NCBI RefSeq assembly: GCF_036099295.1
Contig: NZ_CP107976.1
Coordinates: forward strand, 1,674,001 to 1,738,000
Length of the DNA: 64,000 nucleotides
From: Streptomyces sp. NBC_00358
GTDB taxonomy: Bacteria; Actinomycetota; Actinomycetes; Streptomycetales; Streptomycetaceae
Direction: 5' to 3'
Numbering within the stretch: the stretch's first letter is position 1; every line of letters begins with the position of its first letter. The position numbers and the translations under genes were made by a program. Of the stretch, positions 55,797 through 64,000 are shown one piece after another. Under the pieces are notes generated by a model. The model was not told where the DNA came from and made no database searches. It saw only the letters and a program-made list of their open reading frames with translations.

Positions 55797-56725
55797 CCCT
55801 CTCCTCGCAGAGTCACTCCCACCTCGCGCAGCAACTGGAGCTTGCCGGGCTTGGGCGGGCCGGGAAGTACGTCGTATTCGGCGGCGGAGATCGCTCGGAT
55901 CGCCGCCCTTCCCCCCGCAACGAACCCCGCGAGCAGCAGCTTCAGCCTGCCGTGGACGCTACCCACGAGGGGGGTGCCTTCATTCAGGAGGTTCCTTGCG
56001 CGTTCTGCTTCGTATGCAACCAGTGCTCGCACCGATGCGCCTGCTGTGGGAACGGCAAGATCCGCTTCGACGACATGAAAGCGCTTCATGTCCTCGGCGG
56101 GCAGGTAGACACGGTCGCGGCCGAGGTCCTCGGCGACGTCCTGGAGGTGTTCGACGATCTGCAGGGCCGTGCACACCGCGTCGGAGTGGCGGACCCGGTC
56201 GGGCGTGGACGTTCCGGTGACGGAGAGGACCAGGCGGCCGACGGGGTTCGCGGACAGTTCGCAGTAGGCGAGCAGATCGTCGTAGGTCTCGTACCGGGTG
56301 ACGAGCTGGTCCTGGCGATTGGCCGCGATCAGGCCGAGGAAGGGCTCGGGAGCGAGGCCCGCGCGGCGGACCGTCGGCTGGAGCCGGCGCAGCAGGGGGT
56401 GGCGCGGCGTCGAGTCGAACACCCGGTGAAGATCGGCCTCGAAGGCGTCGAGGAGAAGCATGCGGTCGTCGGCCTCGGCGGGCGACACGCCGAGGAGCCG
56501 GGCGTCGGCTCCGCCGGGGGCGAGGTCGCCGTCACCGATGTCGTCGACGAGGCGGGCGAAGCCGTACACCGCCATCAGGTCGTCGCGCCAGGCCCTGGGC
56601 AGGAAGAACGGGGCCACCGGAAAGTTCTCGTCCGCGGCTTTGTCGAGGGTGCCGCGCTCCGGATCGCCGGTGCGGGCCGTCCCGGCTTCGGTCACCGCGC
56701 GCCACCCGGCGCGAGGACGGCACAC
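55793..56725 (-). CDS. hpnC: Hydroxysqualene synthase (HpnC)
   Basis: The 310-residue trans-isoprenyl synthase has ARLVDDIGDGD and IVEHLQDVAEDLGRDRVYLP. HpnC converts presqualene diphosphate to hydroxysqualene. It is the first gene of the hopanoid operon. The exact start is uncertain: ATG at 56725 or GTG at 56695 (giving 300 residues); neither has a clear ribosome site. Confidence 0.92.
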   Translation of the reverse strand: MCRPRAGWRAVTEAGTARTGDPERGTLDKAADENFPVAPFFLPRAWRDDLMAVYGFARLVDDIGDGDLAPGGADARLLGVSPAEADDRMLLLDAFEADLHRVFDSTPRHPLLRRLQPTVRRAGLAPEPFLGLIAANRQDQLVTRYETYDDLLAYCELSANPVGRLVLSVTGTSTPDRVRHSDAVCTALQIVEHLQDVAEDLGRDRVYLPAEDMKRFHVVEADLAVPTAGASVRALVAYEAERARNLLNEGTPLVGSVHGRLKLLLAGFVAGGRAAIRAISAAEYDVLPGPPKPGKLQLLREVGVTLRGEG

Positions 56726-57061
56726 GCATCGCGGAGCTGGAGAGTCACCGTAGCCATTGCCGTCACATCTCCCGTTCTACACTGCCGACCCAATGCTGCC
56801 CATTTCGGACACGCCGCCCGAAGATCCGCGCCGCGTGACGGTGCCGGGTGTCGCGTATTATCGCCCCACTTGGCGCGTTTCAGCACCGGTACAGCTTACG
56901 TTGTACAACGCGACACACTCCGCCGGGGTGTCCTGCACATCACAACAACACACCGATTGGCGTCAAGATTCCTAAGGCCGACGGGAGTTGGCGTTTCCTT
57001 TGCAGACGCAGGGCCCCGCCGGAGAGTTCCGGCGGGGCCTGGGGCCTTTCGGCGAAACGGG
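56726..57061. promoter_or_regulatory. Promoter region of the hopanoid operon
   Basis: These 336 bases hold no gene. A minus-strand GATAAT at 56857-56862 is a possible -10 element. The perfect 12-bp palindrome CGTTGTACAACG (56899-56910) lies about 40 bp further upstream. At the right end is a GC hairpin (57012-57039) following the ABC ATPase gene. Confidence 0.5.
57012..57039 (-). terminator. Hairpin terminator after the TagH-like gene
   Basis: GGCCCCGCCGGA and TCCGGCGGGGCC form a perfect 12-bp stem with a 4-base loop, 22 bases after the ABC ATPase stop. No U-run follows, as is common in Streptomyces. Confidence 0.7.
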
Positions 57062-57841
57062 CTACTTGCCCGTGAACTTCTCGTACTCCTTGAGGACGTC
57101 CTCGGTCGGGCCGTCCATGCGCAGTTCCCCGCGCTCCAGCCACAGCACGCGGTCGCAGGTGTCGCGGATCGACTTGTTGTTGTGACTGACCAGAAACACC
57201 GTGCCCGCGCTCTTGCGCAGCTCGCGGATGCGGGCCTCGGAGCGCTTCTGGAAGGAGCGGTCACCGGTCGCCAGGGCCTCGTCGATCATCAGGACGTCGT
57301 GGTCCTTGGCCGCCGCGATGGAGAAGCGCAGCCGGGCCGCCATGCCGGAGGAGTAGGTCCGCATCGGCAGGGTGATGAAGTCGCCCTTCTCGTTGATGCC
57401 CGAGAAGTCGACGATCTCCTGGTAGCGCTCCCTGACCTGCTCACGGGACATGCCCATGGCCAGACCGCCCAGGATGACGTTCCGCTCGCCGGTGAGGTCG
57501 TTCATCAGGGCCGCGTTCACGCCGAGCAGCGAGGGCTGGCCGTCGGTGAAGACCTTGCCCTTCTCGGCGGGCAGCAGACCGGCGATGGCCCGCAGGAGGG
57601 TGGACTTGCCGGAGCCGTTCGATCCGATCAGACCGATGGCCTCGCCGCGGTACGCGGTGAAGGAGACGCCCTTGACGGCGTGCACCTTGCGCACCCCGCG
57701 CTCCTCGCCGCGCTTGAGGATGCGGCTGAGAGCCGACGTGGCGCTGCCCTTGCCGGTCTTGGCGCCGTTCACGCGGTAGACGATGTGCAGTTCGTCCGCG
57801 ATGACGGTCGGGATGTGCGACCTCTTCTCGAGCTCAGCCAC
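57062..57841 (-). CDS. Polysaccharide/teichoic-acid ABC exporter ATPase (TagH-like)
   Basis: The 259-residue ATPase has Walker A GSNGSGKST, the Wzt/TagH-type signature region TYSSGMAARLRFSIA and Walker B VLMIDEALATGD. GTG start overlaps the permease stop by 8 bp. With the permease it should export a lipid-linked surface polymer made by the genes upstream in the locus. It lacks the C-terminal carbohydrate-binding domain of Wzt. Confidence 0.92.
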   Translation of the reverse strand: MAELEKRSHIPTVIADELHIVYRVNGAKTGKGSATSALSRILKRGEERGVRKVHAVKGVSFTAYRGEAIGLIGSNGSGKSTLLRAIAGLLPAEKGKVFTDGQPSLLGVNAALMNDLTGERNVILGGLAMGMSREQVRERYQEIVDFSGINEKGDFITLPMRTYSSGMAARLRFSIAAAKDHDVLMIDEALATGDRSFQKRSEARIRELRKSAGTVFLVSHNNKSIRDTCDRVLWLERGELRMDGPTEDVLKEYEKFTGK

Positions 57842-58763
57842 GGCCGTACCTCTCCTCAGCCTTCCAGAAGTACACGAAACCGCCGACGGCCGTGATCACG
57901 GCCCAGAAGACGGCGATGGCCCACACGTGCGAGGGCAGGTGGGAGGAGCCGTAGCCGTCGATGAGCGCGTAGCGCATCAGGTCCATGTAGACGGCGGCCG
58001 GGTTCGCCTGGAGCACCCGGGCGATCCACGCGGGGCGGCCGACGAGCATGGCGCTGATGGAGAACATGACACCGGAGGCGTACATCCAGGTGCGCAGGAT
58101 GAACGGCATGAGCTGGGCCAGGTCGGGCGTCTTGGCGCCCATCCGCGCCACGATCAGCGCGAGGCCCGTGTTGAACAGGAACTGCAGGAACAGCACCGGG
58201 ATGATCAGCAGCCAGGACAGGCCGGGGTAGCTGCCGAAGGCGATGGCCACGACGAACAGCACGATCATCGAGAAGAGCAGTTGCTGGAGCTGCTGGAGCG
58301 CGAACGAGACGGGCAGCGAGGCACGCGGGAAGTGCAGCGCGCGCACCAGCCCGAGGTTGCCCGAGATCGCCCGGACGCCCGCCATGACCGAGCTCTGCGT
58401 GAAGGTGAAGACGAAGACGCCGGTCACCAGGAAGGGGATGTACACGTCGTGCGACATCCCGCGGTCGGCCTTGAGGATCAGACCGAAGATCAGGTAGTAG
58501 ACGGCCGCGTTCAGCAGCGGTGTCGCCACCTGCCAGAGCTGGCCCAGCTTGGCCTGGCTGTACTGGGCCGTGAGCTTGGCCTGCGAGAAGGCGAGGATGA
58601 AGTGCCGCCGGCCCCAGAGCTGACGAACGTACTCGACCAGTCCGGGCCGGGCACCGCTCACCGCGAGCCCGTACTTCGCCGCCATCTCGGCGGCGGAAAG
58701 CCCGTCATCGGGCGACAGCCGGTCGCTCACCGCGACTACGCCGTCCTGCGTGGTCTCACTCAC
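57834..58763 (-). CDS. Polysaccharide/teichoic-acid ABC exporter permease (TagG-like)
   Basis: The 309-residue ABC-2 permease has about six hydrophobic segments and the family block FSQAKLTAQYSQAKLGQLWQ. GTG at 58763 (start of SETTQDGVVAV) is preferred; an ATG at 58814 extends it by 17 residues. Neither has a strong ribosome site. It pairs with the ATPase downstream. Confidence 0.9.
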   Translation of the reverse strand: MSETTQDGVVAVSDRLSPDDGLSAAEMAAKYGLAVSGARPGLVEYVRQLWGRRHFILAFSQAKLTAQYSQAKLGQLWQVATPLLNAAVYYLIFGLILKADRGMSHDVYIPFLVTGVFVFTFTQSSVMAGVRAISGNLGLVRALHFPRASLPVSFALQQLQQLLFSMIVLFVVAIAFGSYPGLSWLLIIPVLFLQFLFNTGLALIVARMGAKTPDLAQLMPFILRTWMYASGVMFSISAMLVGRPAWIARVLQANPAAVYMDLMRYALIDGYGSSHLPSHVWAIAVFWAVITAVGGFVYFWKAEERYGRG

Positions 58764-58859
58764 AAGGGAAACTTTCGTCTTCAAGATGCGCACCGCCGGA
58801 TCGGGCGCGCGCATGAGCCGGGGACCGGGTGGGGCCCGGGTGCTCTCAGAATGAGCTTG

Positions 58860-59744
58860 TCAGATGACGGGGGGCCGGCCCAGTCGAGTCAGCCGCCACA
58901 CCGTGCGCCACCTCATGGGACGGCGAGGTCCGCACGGACTCGTCCAGCCTTCCCCGAATCCGCCGAACCAGGCCCGCAGAGCCGCCATCGAGGGCCGGCG
59001 CAGCAGCGTCAGGAGCATCCAGACGCCGAGGTAGACCGGGACGAGCGGCGCCGGAAGGTTGCGGCGCGCGAGCCAGACCCGGTTGCGGGCCACCATGCGG
59101 TGGTAGACCGCGTGCCGCGAGGGGGCGGTCGTCGGGTGGTACAGCACCATGTCGGACCGGTAGTCGATCATCCAGCCGGCGTCGAGGGCCCGCCAGGCCA
59201 GGTCGGTCTCCTCGTGCGCGTAGAAGAACGCGTCCGGGAGCCCGCCGACCTCGGCCAGGACCTTCGTACGGACCGCGTTGGCGCCGCCGAGGAACGTGGT
59301 GACGCGCGAGGAGCGCATCGGGTCGGCGGCGCGCAGCCTCGGGACGTGGCGGCGCTGGGTCTCGCCCGTCTCGGGGTCCGCGATACGGAAGCTGATGATG
59401 CCGAGTTCCGGGTCGTCGGCGAAGGCCCGGCGGCACAGCTCGGCCGTGTCGTGGCGGGCCAGCAGCCCGTCGTCGTCCAGGAACAGCAGGACGTCCACGT
59501 CGGTGCCGCCCGGGCCGAAGGCCTCGATGCCGACGTTGCGGCCACCGGGGATGCCGAGGTTCTCGGGCAGTTCGACCGTGCGGACGCCCGCGGGGACGTC
59601 CGGGACGGGTGAGCCGTTGCCGACCACGACCACCTCGACGCGGTCGCCGTCCTGCTTGGCGACGGAGTCGAGGAGGGCCCGCAGTTCGTCGGGGCGGTTG
59701 CCCATGGTGATGATCACCGCGCCGACCTTCGTGGCCGTACTCAC
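58860..59744 (-). CDS. Family-2 glycosyltransferase
   Basis: The 294-residue GT-A enzyme has AVIITMGNRPDELRALLDSV, the DDD metal site in LFLDDDGLLA, NLGIPGGRNVGIEAFGPGG and HEETDLAWRALDAGW. Sugar donor and acceptor are unknown; context suggests a surface polymer or glycolipid. GTG overlaps the stop of the CDP-alcohol transferase gene (GTGA). Confidence 0.92.
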   Translation of the reverse strand: MSTATKVGAVIITMGNRPDELRALLDSVAKQDGDRVEVVVVGNGSPVPDVPAGVRTVELPENLGIPGGRNVGIEAFGPGGTDVDVLLFLDDDGLLARHDTAELCRRAFADDPELGIISFRIADPETGETQRRHVPRLRAADPMRSSRVTTFLGGANAVRTKVLAEVGGLPDAFFYAHEETDLAWRALDAGWMIDYRSDMVLYHPTTAPSRHAVYHRMVARNRVWLARRNLPAPLVPVYLGVWMLLTLLRRPSMAALRAWFGGFGEGWTSPCGPRRPMRWRTVWRLTRLGRPPVI

Positions 59745-60520
59745 TTGAGCCTGCTCGAAGCGAGGATGGACACCAGGTGCAGCACGGTCTGCACCAGCGC
59801 GATGCCGGCGAGCACCGCGGTGCCGAGCCGGGTGTAGAACAGGTCGCCCCTGATCTGGTCCGCGACGGCGAGGACCAGGATCAGCAGGGACGCCTCGATA
59901 CCGAGGATCAGCCGGTGGAACTTGAGTGCCGCGGCGGCCCGGCGGGCCAGCGCCACGCCCGACGAGCGGGGCTCGGACGCCGACTCCTTGACCGGTGGCA
60001 GCCCGCTCTGGTGGCGGGCGACCCCGACGAGATCCGTCTCGGCCTTGACCAGGATCGCGCCGAGCGCGGCCAGCGTGCCGAGGAAGGCCCACAGCCAGTC
60101 GACGCGGCCGCTGCCCCACAGGTCGGCGGCGCGCAGACCGAGCCCGACCAGGACGGCCGCGTCGGTCAGATAGGCGCCGACCCGGTCGAGATAGACCCCG
60201 CCGAGCGAGTACTGCTTCTTCCAGCGCGCGATCTCGCCGTCGACGCAGTCGAGCAGCAGATAGAGCTGGACCATCACCACGCCGAGCACGGCGCCCGCGA
60301 TCCCCGGCACCAGCAGGGCCGGGGCCGCGAGCACGCCGCACAGGGTCATCAGGTACGTGAGCTGGTTGGGCGTGATCCTGGTGTTCACCAGGTACCGGTC
60401 GCAGCGCAGCGAGATCTCTCGCATGTACAGGCGTCCCGCCCAGTGCTCACCGCTGCGCCGGTCCTTCACCCCTGGGGGGTGAACGACGGGGCGGAGTTCA
60501 GCTACCGATGGCCTTGGCAT
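59741..60520 (-). CDS. CDP-alcohol phosphatidyltransferase
   Basis: The 259-residue membrane enzyme has the CDP-alcohol motif DGEIARWKKQYSLGGVYLDR followed by VGAYLTD, i.e. DGx2ARx8Gx3Dx3D. About five hydrophobic segments are present. It transfers a phospho-alcohol between CMP and an acceptor alcohol. Its start overlaps the end of the dehydrogenase gene by 23 bp. A second such domain is encoded at 62296. Confidence 0.92.
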   Translation of the reverse strand: MPRPSVAELRPVVHPPGVKDRRSGEHWAGRLYMREISLRCDRYLVNTRITPNQLTYLMTLCGVLAAPALLVPGIAGAVLGVVMVQLYLLLDCVDGEIARWKKQYSLGGVYLDRVGAYLTDAAVLVGLGLRAADLWGSGRVDWLWAFLGTLAALGAILVKAETDLVGVARHQSGLPPVKESASEPRSSGVALARRAAAALKFHRLILGIEASLLILVLAVADQIRGDLFYTRLGTAVLAGIALVQTVLHLVSILASSRLK

Positions 60521-61559
60521 AGTCGGAGTAGATGTCCTTGATCTGGTGGGTTTTCAGGTCGAGATGTTCGAGGATCGTGTAGCGGCCGGGCCGGGTCTGC
60601 GGAGCGAACTCCACCACCTGCACGAACTCGTCCACGGTGAAGCCGATCTCCTCGGGCAGTACCGGCAGTCCGTGCCGGCGCAGCACCTCGGCCATGAACG
60701 CCGCCTCCTCGTGGGCCCCGCGCATATACATCGCGAAGGCCGCGCCCAGGCCGCACTGCTCGCCGTGGCTCGCCGCGCGCTGGGGGAAGAGGAGGTCGAA
60801 GGCGTGGTTGATCTCGTGGCAGGAGCCGGAGGCCGGACGTGAGTCGCCCGAGATCGACATCGCGATGCCGGTGAGGACGAGCGCCTCCGCGAGCACCTGG
60901 AGGAAGTCGTTGTCACCGATCCCGCCGGGGTGCCGCAGTACGGCCTCACCGGCCTGGCGGGCCATCGCGGCGGCCAGACCGTCGATCTTCTCGCCCTTGA
61001 CCCGGTTCGCCAGCTCCCAGTCGGCGATCGCGTTGATGTTCGAGACCGCGTCGCCGATGCCCGCCCGGACGAACCGGACCGGCGCCTCACGGATCACGTC
61101 GAGGTCGATGAGCACGGCGATCGGGTTCGGTACGCCGTACGAGCCGCGGCCCGCGTCGTTGTCCAGGGTGGCGACCGGCGAGCACAGACCGTCGTGGGCG
61201 AGGTTCGTGGGCACCGCGACCAGCGGCAGCCCGACCCGCGCCGCGGCGAACTTCGCGCAGTCGATGATCTTGCCGCCGCCCAGGCCCACGACCGCGTCGT
61301 AGTGCCCGGACTTCATGGCGTCGGCCAGCCGGATGGCGTCGTCGAGCGTGCCACCGCCGACCTCGTACCAGTCGGCTCCCGGCAGTGCCGGGGCGATCCG
61401 GTCGCGCAGCCGCGCGCCCGAGCCGTTGCTGACCGCGATGGCCAGCTTGCCCGAGTGGGAGATGCGCTCGTCGCTGAGCACGCTCGCGAGGTCGTCCAGG
61501 GCTCCCGGACGGATGTCGACGACGACCGGCGAGGGGATGAGCCTCGTCAGTACTGGCAC
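60498..61559 (-). CDS. sn-Glycerol-1-phosphate dehydrogenase-like / iron-containing alcohol dehydrogenase
   Basis: The 353-residue protein has the nucleotide site VVGLGGGKIIDCAKFAA, LVAVPTNLAHDGLCSP, DLDVI, and metal-ligand histidines in SGSCHEINHAFD and SHGEQCGLG. This pattern matches AraM/EgsA-type glycerol-1-phosphate dehydrogenases, which reduce dihydroxyacetone phosphate to sn-glycerol-1-phosphate. Coupled to the nucleotidyltransferase and CDP-alcohol enzyme, it probably makes the polyol phosphate that becomes a CDP-alcohol. Confidence 0.85.
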   Translation of the reverse strand: MPVLTRLIPSPVVVDIRPGALDDLASVLSDERISHSGKLAIAVSNGSGARLRDRIAPALPGADWYEVGGGTLDDAIRLADAMKSGHYDAVVGLGGGKIIDCAKFAAARVGLPLVAVPTNLAHDGLCSPVATLDNDAGRGSYGVPNPIAVLIDLDVIREAPVRFVRAGIGDAVSNINAIADWELANRVKGEKIDGLAAAMARQAGEAVLRHPGGIGDNDFLQVLAEALVLTGIAMSISGDSRPASGSCHEINHAFDLLFPQRAASHGEQCGLGAAFAMYMRGAHEEAAFMAEVLRRHGLPVLPEEIGFTVDEFVQVVEFAPQTRPGRYTILEHLDLKTHQIKDIYSDYAKAIGS

Positions 61560-62299
61560 GCGATCTCACGTCCCTTGGCGAGGTCGTCGTGGTTGTCGAT
61601 CTCGACCCACTTGACGTCGCCGATCGGGGCGACGTCGATCTTGAAGCCGCGGTTGACGAGCTCCTGGTAGCCGTGCTCGTAGAACTGCTGCGGGTCCGTC
61701 TCCCAGACCGTCTTCAGGGCGTCGGCCAGCTCGTCGGCGGCGGCGCCCTCGATGAGGGTCACACCGATGTACTCACCGGTGGCCTCGGACGGCTCCATGA
61801 GCTTGGTGATCTTCTGGACGCCCTTCTCGGGGTCCACGACGACCTTCATCTCCTCGTCGGCGAGCTTCTTCACCGTGTCGAGGGCGAGGATGATCTTCTT
61901 GCCCTCGCCGCGGGCCGCGAGCAGCGTCCGCTCGACGGAGACCGGGTGCACGGTGTCGCCGTTGGCGAGGATCACACCGTCCTTGAGGGCGTCACGTCCG
62001 CACCACAGGGAGTAGGCGTTGTTCCACTCCTCGGCCTTGTCGTTGTCGATGAGGGTGATCTTGAGGCCGTACTTCTCCTCGAGGGCGGCCTTGCGGTCGT
62101 AGACGGCTTCCTTGCGGTAGCCGACGATGATGCCGACCTCGGTCAGGCCGATCTCGGCGAAGTTGCCGAGGGTCAGGTCCAGGACCGTGATCGAGTCCTC
62201 CATGCCCGCGGGGCCCACCGGCACAAGGGCCTTGGGGAGGCTGTCGGTGTAGGGACGCAGACGCCGTCCGGCGCCGGCAGCCAGCACGAGGCCGATCAT
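61547..62299 (-). CDS. Sugar/polyol-phosphate nucleotidyltransferase
   Basis: The 250-residue protein has the pyrophosphorylase signature LVLAAGAGRRLRPYT and PKALVPVGP, with LIDNDKAEEWNNAYSLW and ILANGDTVHP. This resembles phosphocholine/inositol-phosphate cytidylyltransferases. It should activate a phospho-alcohol as the CDP derivative for the adjacent CDP-alcohol transferases. ATG overlaps the stop of the next gene upstream. Confidence 0.9.
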   Translation of the reverse strand: MIGLVLAAGAGRRLRPYTDSLPKALVPVGPAGMEDSITVLDLTLGNFAEIGLTEVGIIVGYRKEAVYDRKAALEEKYGLKITLIDNDKAEEWNNAYSLWCGRDALKDGVILANGDTVHPVSVERTLLAARGEGKKIILALDTVKKLADEEMKVVVDPEKGVQKITKLMEPSEATGEYIGVTLIEGAAADELADALKTVWETDPQQFYEHGYQELVNRGFKIDVAPIGDVKWVEIDNHDDLAKGREIACQY

Positions 62300-64000
62300 G
62301 CGGGTTCTCCTTCATCGTGTACGGCGGGTGCCCCGGAGGACACCCAGAAGCGGATGCTCTCGACGAGCACCAGCAGCGCCACGGTCACGGCAAGCACCGT
62401 GAGCGCGACCTTGAACTGTGTGGCGGCGAGCAGCGCGGCCAGGACGGTGACGAGCAGCGTCCTGCCTTCGTGCCCACCGATCGCCCGCACCAGCCAGTGC
62501 GGGGGGGCTCCGGCGTTTCCGCGAATGCGGTACACCGTGTCGTAGTGATGGTAGGCGACGGCGGCCACCAGGCCGAAAGCAGCCGGAAGCGCCCCGTTCA
62601 CGTCCGCGTCGACCGCCAGTACCAGAACGGTGAGGTACTCGGCCGCGCGGAAGAGCGGCGGGACGAGCCAGTCGAGGGCTCCCTTGAGGGGCTGGGACAG
62701 GGCCAGGCCCGAGGTGACGGCGTAGGCGACGGCACCGCCGACGATCAGCCAGGAGTCGCCCGAGGCGAGGGTGTTGCCGAGGACCAGGACACCGATCACC
62801 GCGTACACCAGCGGCGAACCGGCGTAGAACCGCGTGTTGGGGCTGCGCCACCTGGCCGCGTATTCGGCGAGCGGACCGTTGTCCGCGAGGTCGGCCAGGG
62901 CCTGGGCGGCGCGGTCGGTGCGGCTCGCCTTGCGGGTGAGCGAGCGCAGCACCCGGCCGGCCGTCGTGTACGTGGCCGCGAAGGCGCAGCCGACCAGCAG
63001 CGCGTAGAAGGTGATGCGTGGGGTCGTCAGCGCCGTGAGGACGGCGATCATCGCCCATCGTTCGCCGATGGGCAGGACTATCATCCGCCGCACCCAGACC
63101 GTCCAGCCGACGCTGTCGAGCTTGTCGGAGAGGGCCGCGGTGGGGCTGGTGTTGGCGGTGGCGTCGTGGTTCGCCTCGTTGAAGGAGAAGTCCACGACGT
63201 GCCGACAGGTCTGAAGGATCATCGCGCCGAGCGCGAGCGCCCACACGTCGTCGCCGCCGCGGGCCGCGCCGAGCGCGAGGCCCGCGTAGTACGCGTACTC
63301 CTTGGCACGGTCGAAGGTCGCGTCGAGCCAGGCCCCGAGCGTCGAGTACTGGAGGGAGTAGCGGGCGAGCTGTCCGTCCGTGCAGTCCAGGACGAAGGAG
63401 AACAGCAGCAGCAGCCCGGCGGCGACGTAGCCGGGGCGGGTGCCGGTGGCGGCGCAGCCCGCGGCGATCAGCGCGGTGATCAGCGACGCGGTGGTGACCT
63501 GGTTCGGGGTCAGGCCGCGGCGGGCGCACCAGCGGGCGATGTAGCGCGAGTAAGGGCTGATGCAGTACGTGGTGAAGAAGCCGTCGCGGGCCTTGACGGC
63601 GCTCCGCAGTCGCACGGCCTCGTCGTCCACGGCCAGGACGGCCTGCCGGACCTCGTTGCGCTCCTGCGGGTCGGCGGGGACGGCGGCGACGAGGGTGCCG
63701 AGTTCCGGGCGGTACACGGAGAGGTCGTCCGCGTCGAGCGCCTCGCCGAGGCGTTCGGCCAGGTTCTCCGGCTCGACGGCCGTGCTGCCCGCGGCCACGC
63801 TCTCGCGGGTCATGGCGCGGGTCAGTGCCCGCCGGGCCTCGGGCTGCACGGATACGGCGCCGGGCAGCGCGGAGGCCGCGAAGCGGGGGTCGGTGAGGCC
63901 GAGGCGCAGGGCGTGCTGATGCCCGACGAAGCGGGCGTCGACCACGGCGACGCGCTCGTTGGCCGGAACGGCGGCGAGCAGTGTCCCGGCCTCGCCCGCG
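62296..64000 (-). CDS. CDP-alcohol phosphotransferase fused to N-terminal domain (DUF5941-like), 5' end beyond window
   Basis: The frame is open through base 64000, so the start lies outside. At least 568 residues are visible. An N-terminal soluble region contains AVPANERVAVVDARFVGHQH; a CDP-alcohol motif DGQLARYSLQYSTLGAWLDA followed by TFDRAKEY lies in the middle; then come about eight hydrophobic segments. It probably builds a phosphodiester-linked lipid or polymer from the CDP-alcohol made by the neighbouring enzymes. An internal GTG at 63945 is possible, but the upstream sequence reads as coding. Confidence 0.88.
   Translation of the reverse strand, partial: AGEAGTLLAAVPANERVAVVDARFVGHQHALRLGLTDPRFAASALPGAVSVQPEARRALTRAMTRESVAAGSTAVEPENLAERLGEALDADDLSVYRPELGTLVAAVPADPQERNEVRQAVLAVDDEAVRLRSAVKARDGFFTTYCISPYSRYIARWCARRGLTPNQVTTASLITALIAAGCAATGTRPGYVAAGLLLLFSFVLDCTDGQLARYSLQYSTLGAWLDATFDRAKEYAYYAGLALGAARGGDDVWALALGAMILQTCRHVVDFSFNEANHDATANTSPTAALSDKLDSVGWTVWVRRMIVLPIGERWAMIAVLTALTTPRITFYALLVGCAFAATYTTAGRVLRSLTRKASRTDRAAQALADLADNGPLAEYAARWRSPNTRFYAGSPLVYAVIGVLVLGNTLASGDSWLIVGGAVAYAVTSGLALSQPLKGALDWLVPPLFRAAEYLTVLVLAVDADVNGALPAAFGLVAAVAYHHYDTVYRIRGNAGAPPHWLVRAIGGHEGRTLLVTVLAALLAATQFKVALTVLAVTVALLVLVESIRFWVSSGAPAVHDEGEPA

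Overview
The window is high-GC actinobacterial chromosome, almost certainly Streptomyces. Evidence: third-position G/C bias throughout, many GTG starts, ATGA/GTGA stop-start overlaps, a four-gene conservon, a hopanoid operon carrying its own dxs and ispG, and a ydaO-type leader on a cell-wall peptidase gene. From memory, gene order from about 26 kb rightwards resembles the Streptomyces coelicolor kbl/tdh - conservon - hopanoid arm. No database was searched.

Region 1 (1-20.2 kb) is a RiPP gene cluster of thiopeptide/azole-peptide type, arranged as two divergent, translationally coupled operons around a 383-bp promoter region (7959-8341). The rightward operon encodes a 67-residue precursor, a thiopeptide-type [4+2]-synthase-like protein, a full-length LanB-type glutamylation protein, a leader-binding/ThiF-like cyclodehydratase partner, a YcaO cyclodehydratase ending in PxPxP, a SagB-type azoline dehydrogenase, a stand-alone LanB elimination domain and an ABC-2 exporter. 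The leftward operon encodes a second ABC-2 exporter, an M16 peptidase pair (one with HxxEH, one without), a luciferase-like flavin/F420 oxidoreductase, a second LanB-like protein with a degenerate motif, and the start of a second ThiF-like gene that leaves the window at base 1. The precursor has a thiopeptide-type leader ending in ALPDMGAS, followed by an unusual long acidic segment and a Ser/Thr-rich tail ending in Cys-Cys. This cluster is the best candidate for an undescribed system.

Region 2 (20.4-24.4 kb) is a junction. It holds a MarR regulator and a divergent esterase separated by three TTCC-N2-GGAA palindromes, then tRNA-Pro(GGG) with a strong terminator, an MFS transporter and a YjbR protein. 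The tRNA 3' end faces the RiPP cluster, which fits an island boundary at the tRNA.

Region 3 (24.4-43.8 kb) is mostly housekeeping. It contains a GNAT/XRE pair with two operator-like palindromes, a LysR gene, kbl-tdh (threonine catabolism), a conservon with a GAF-domain fifth gene, an MBL-fold hydrolase, a ThDP enzyme coupled to an amino-acid dehydrogenase, a TetR gene whose stop codon lies at the edge of a 212-bp MITE-like element, an SGNH hydrolase, a LysM-M23 peptidase under a c-di-AMP riboswitch, a tyrosine phosphatase, and an XRE/cupin regulator coupled to a 49-residue membrane protein.

Region 4 (43.8-56.7 kb) is one leftward hopanoid operon: hpnC, hpnD, hpnE, polyprenyl synthase, shc, hpnG, hpnH, ispG, dxs, aminotransferase. 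It runs from MEP precursors to aminobacteriohopanetriol.

Region 5 (57-64 kb) is a leftward surface-polymer or phospholipid locus: a TagGH-like ABC exporter, a family-2 glycosyltransferase, two CDP-alcohol phosphotransferases (one cut by the window end), a glycerol-1-phosphate-dehydrogenase-like enzyme and a nucleotidyltransferase.
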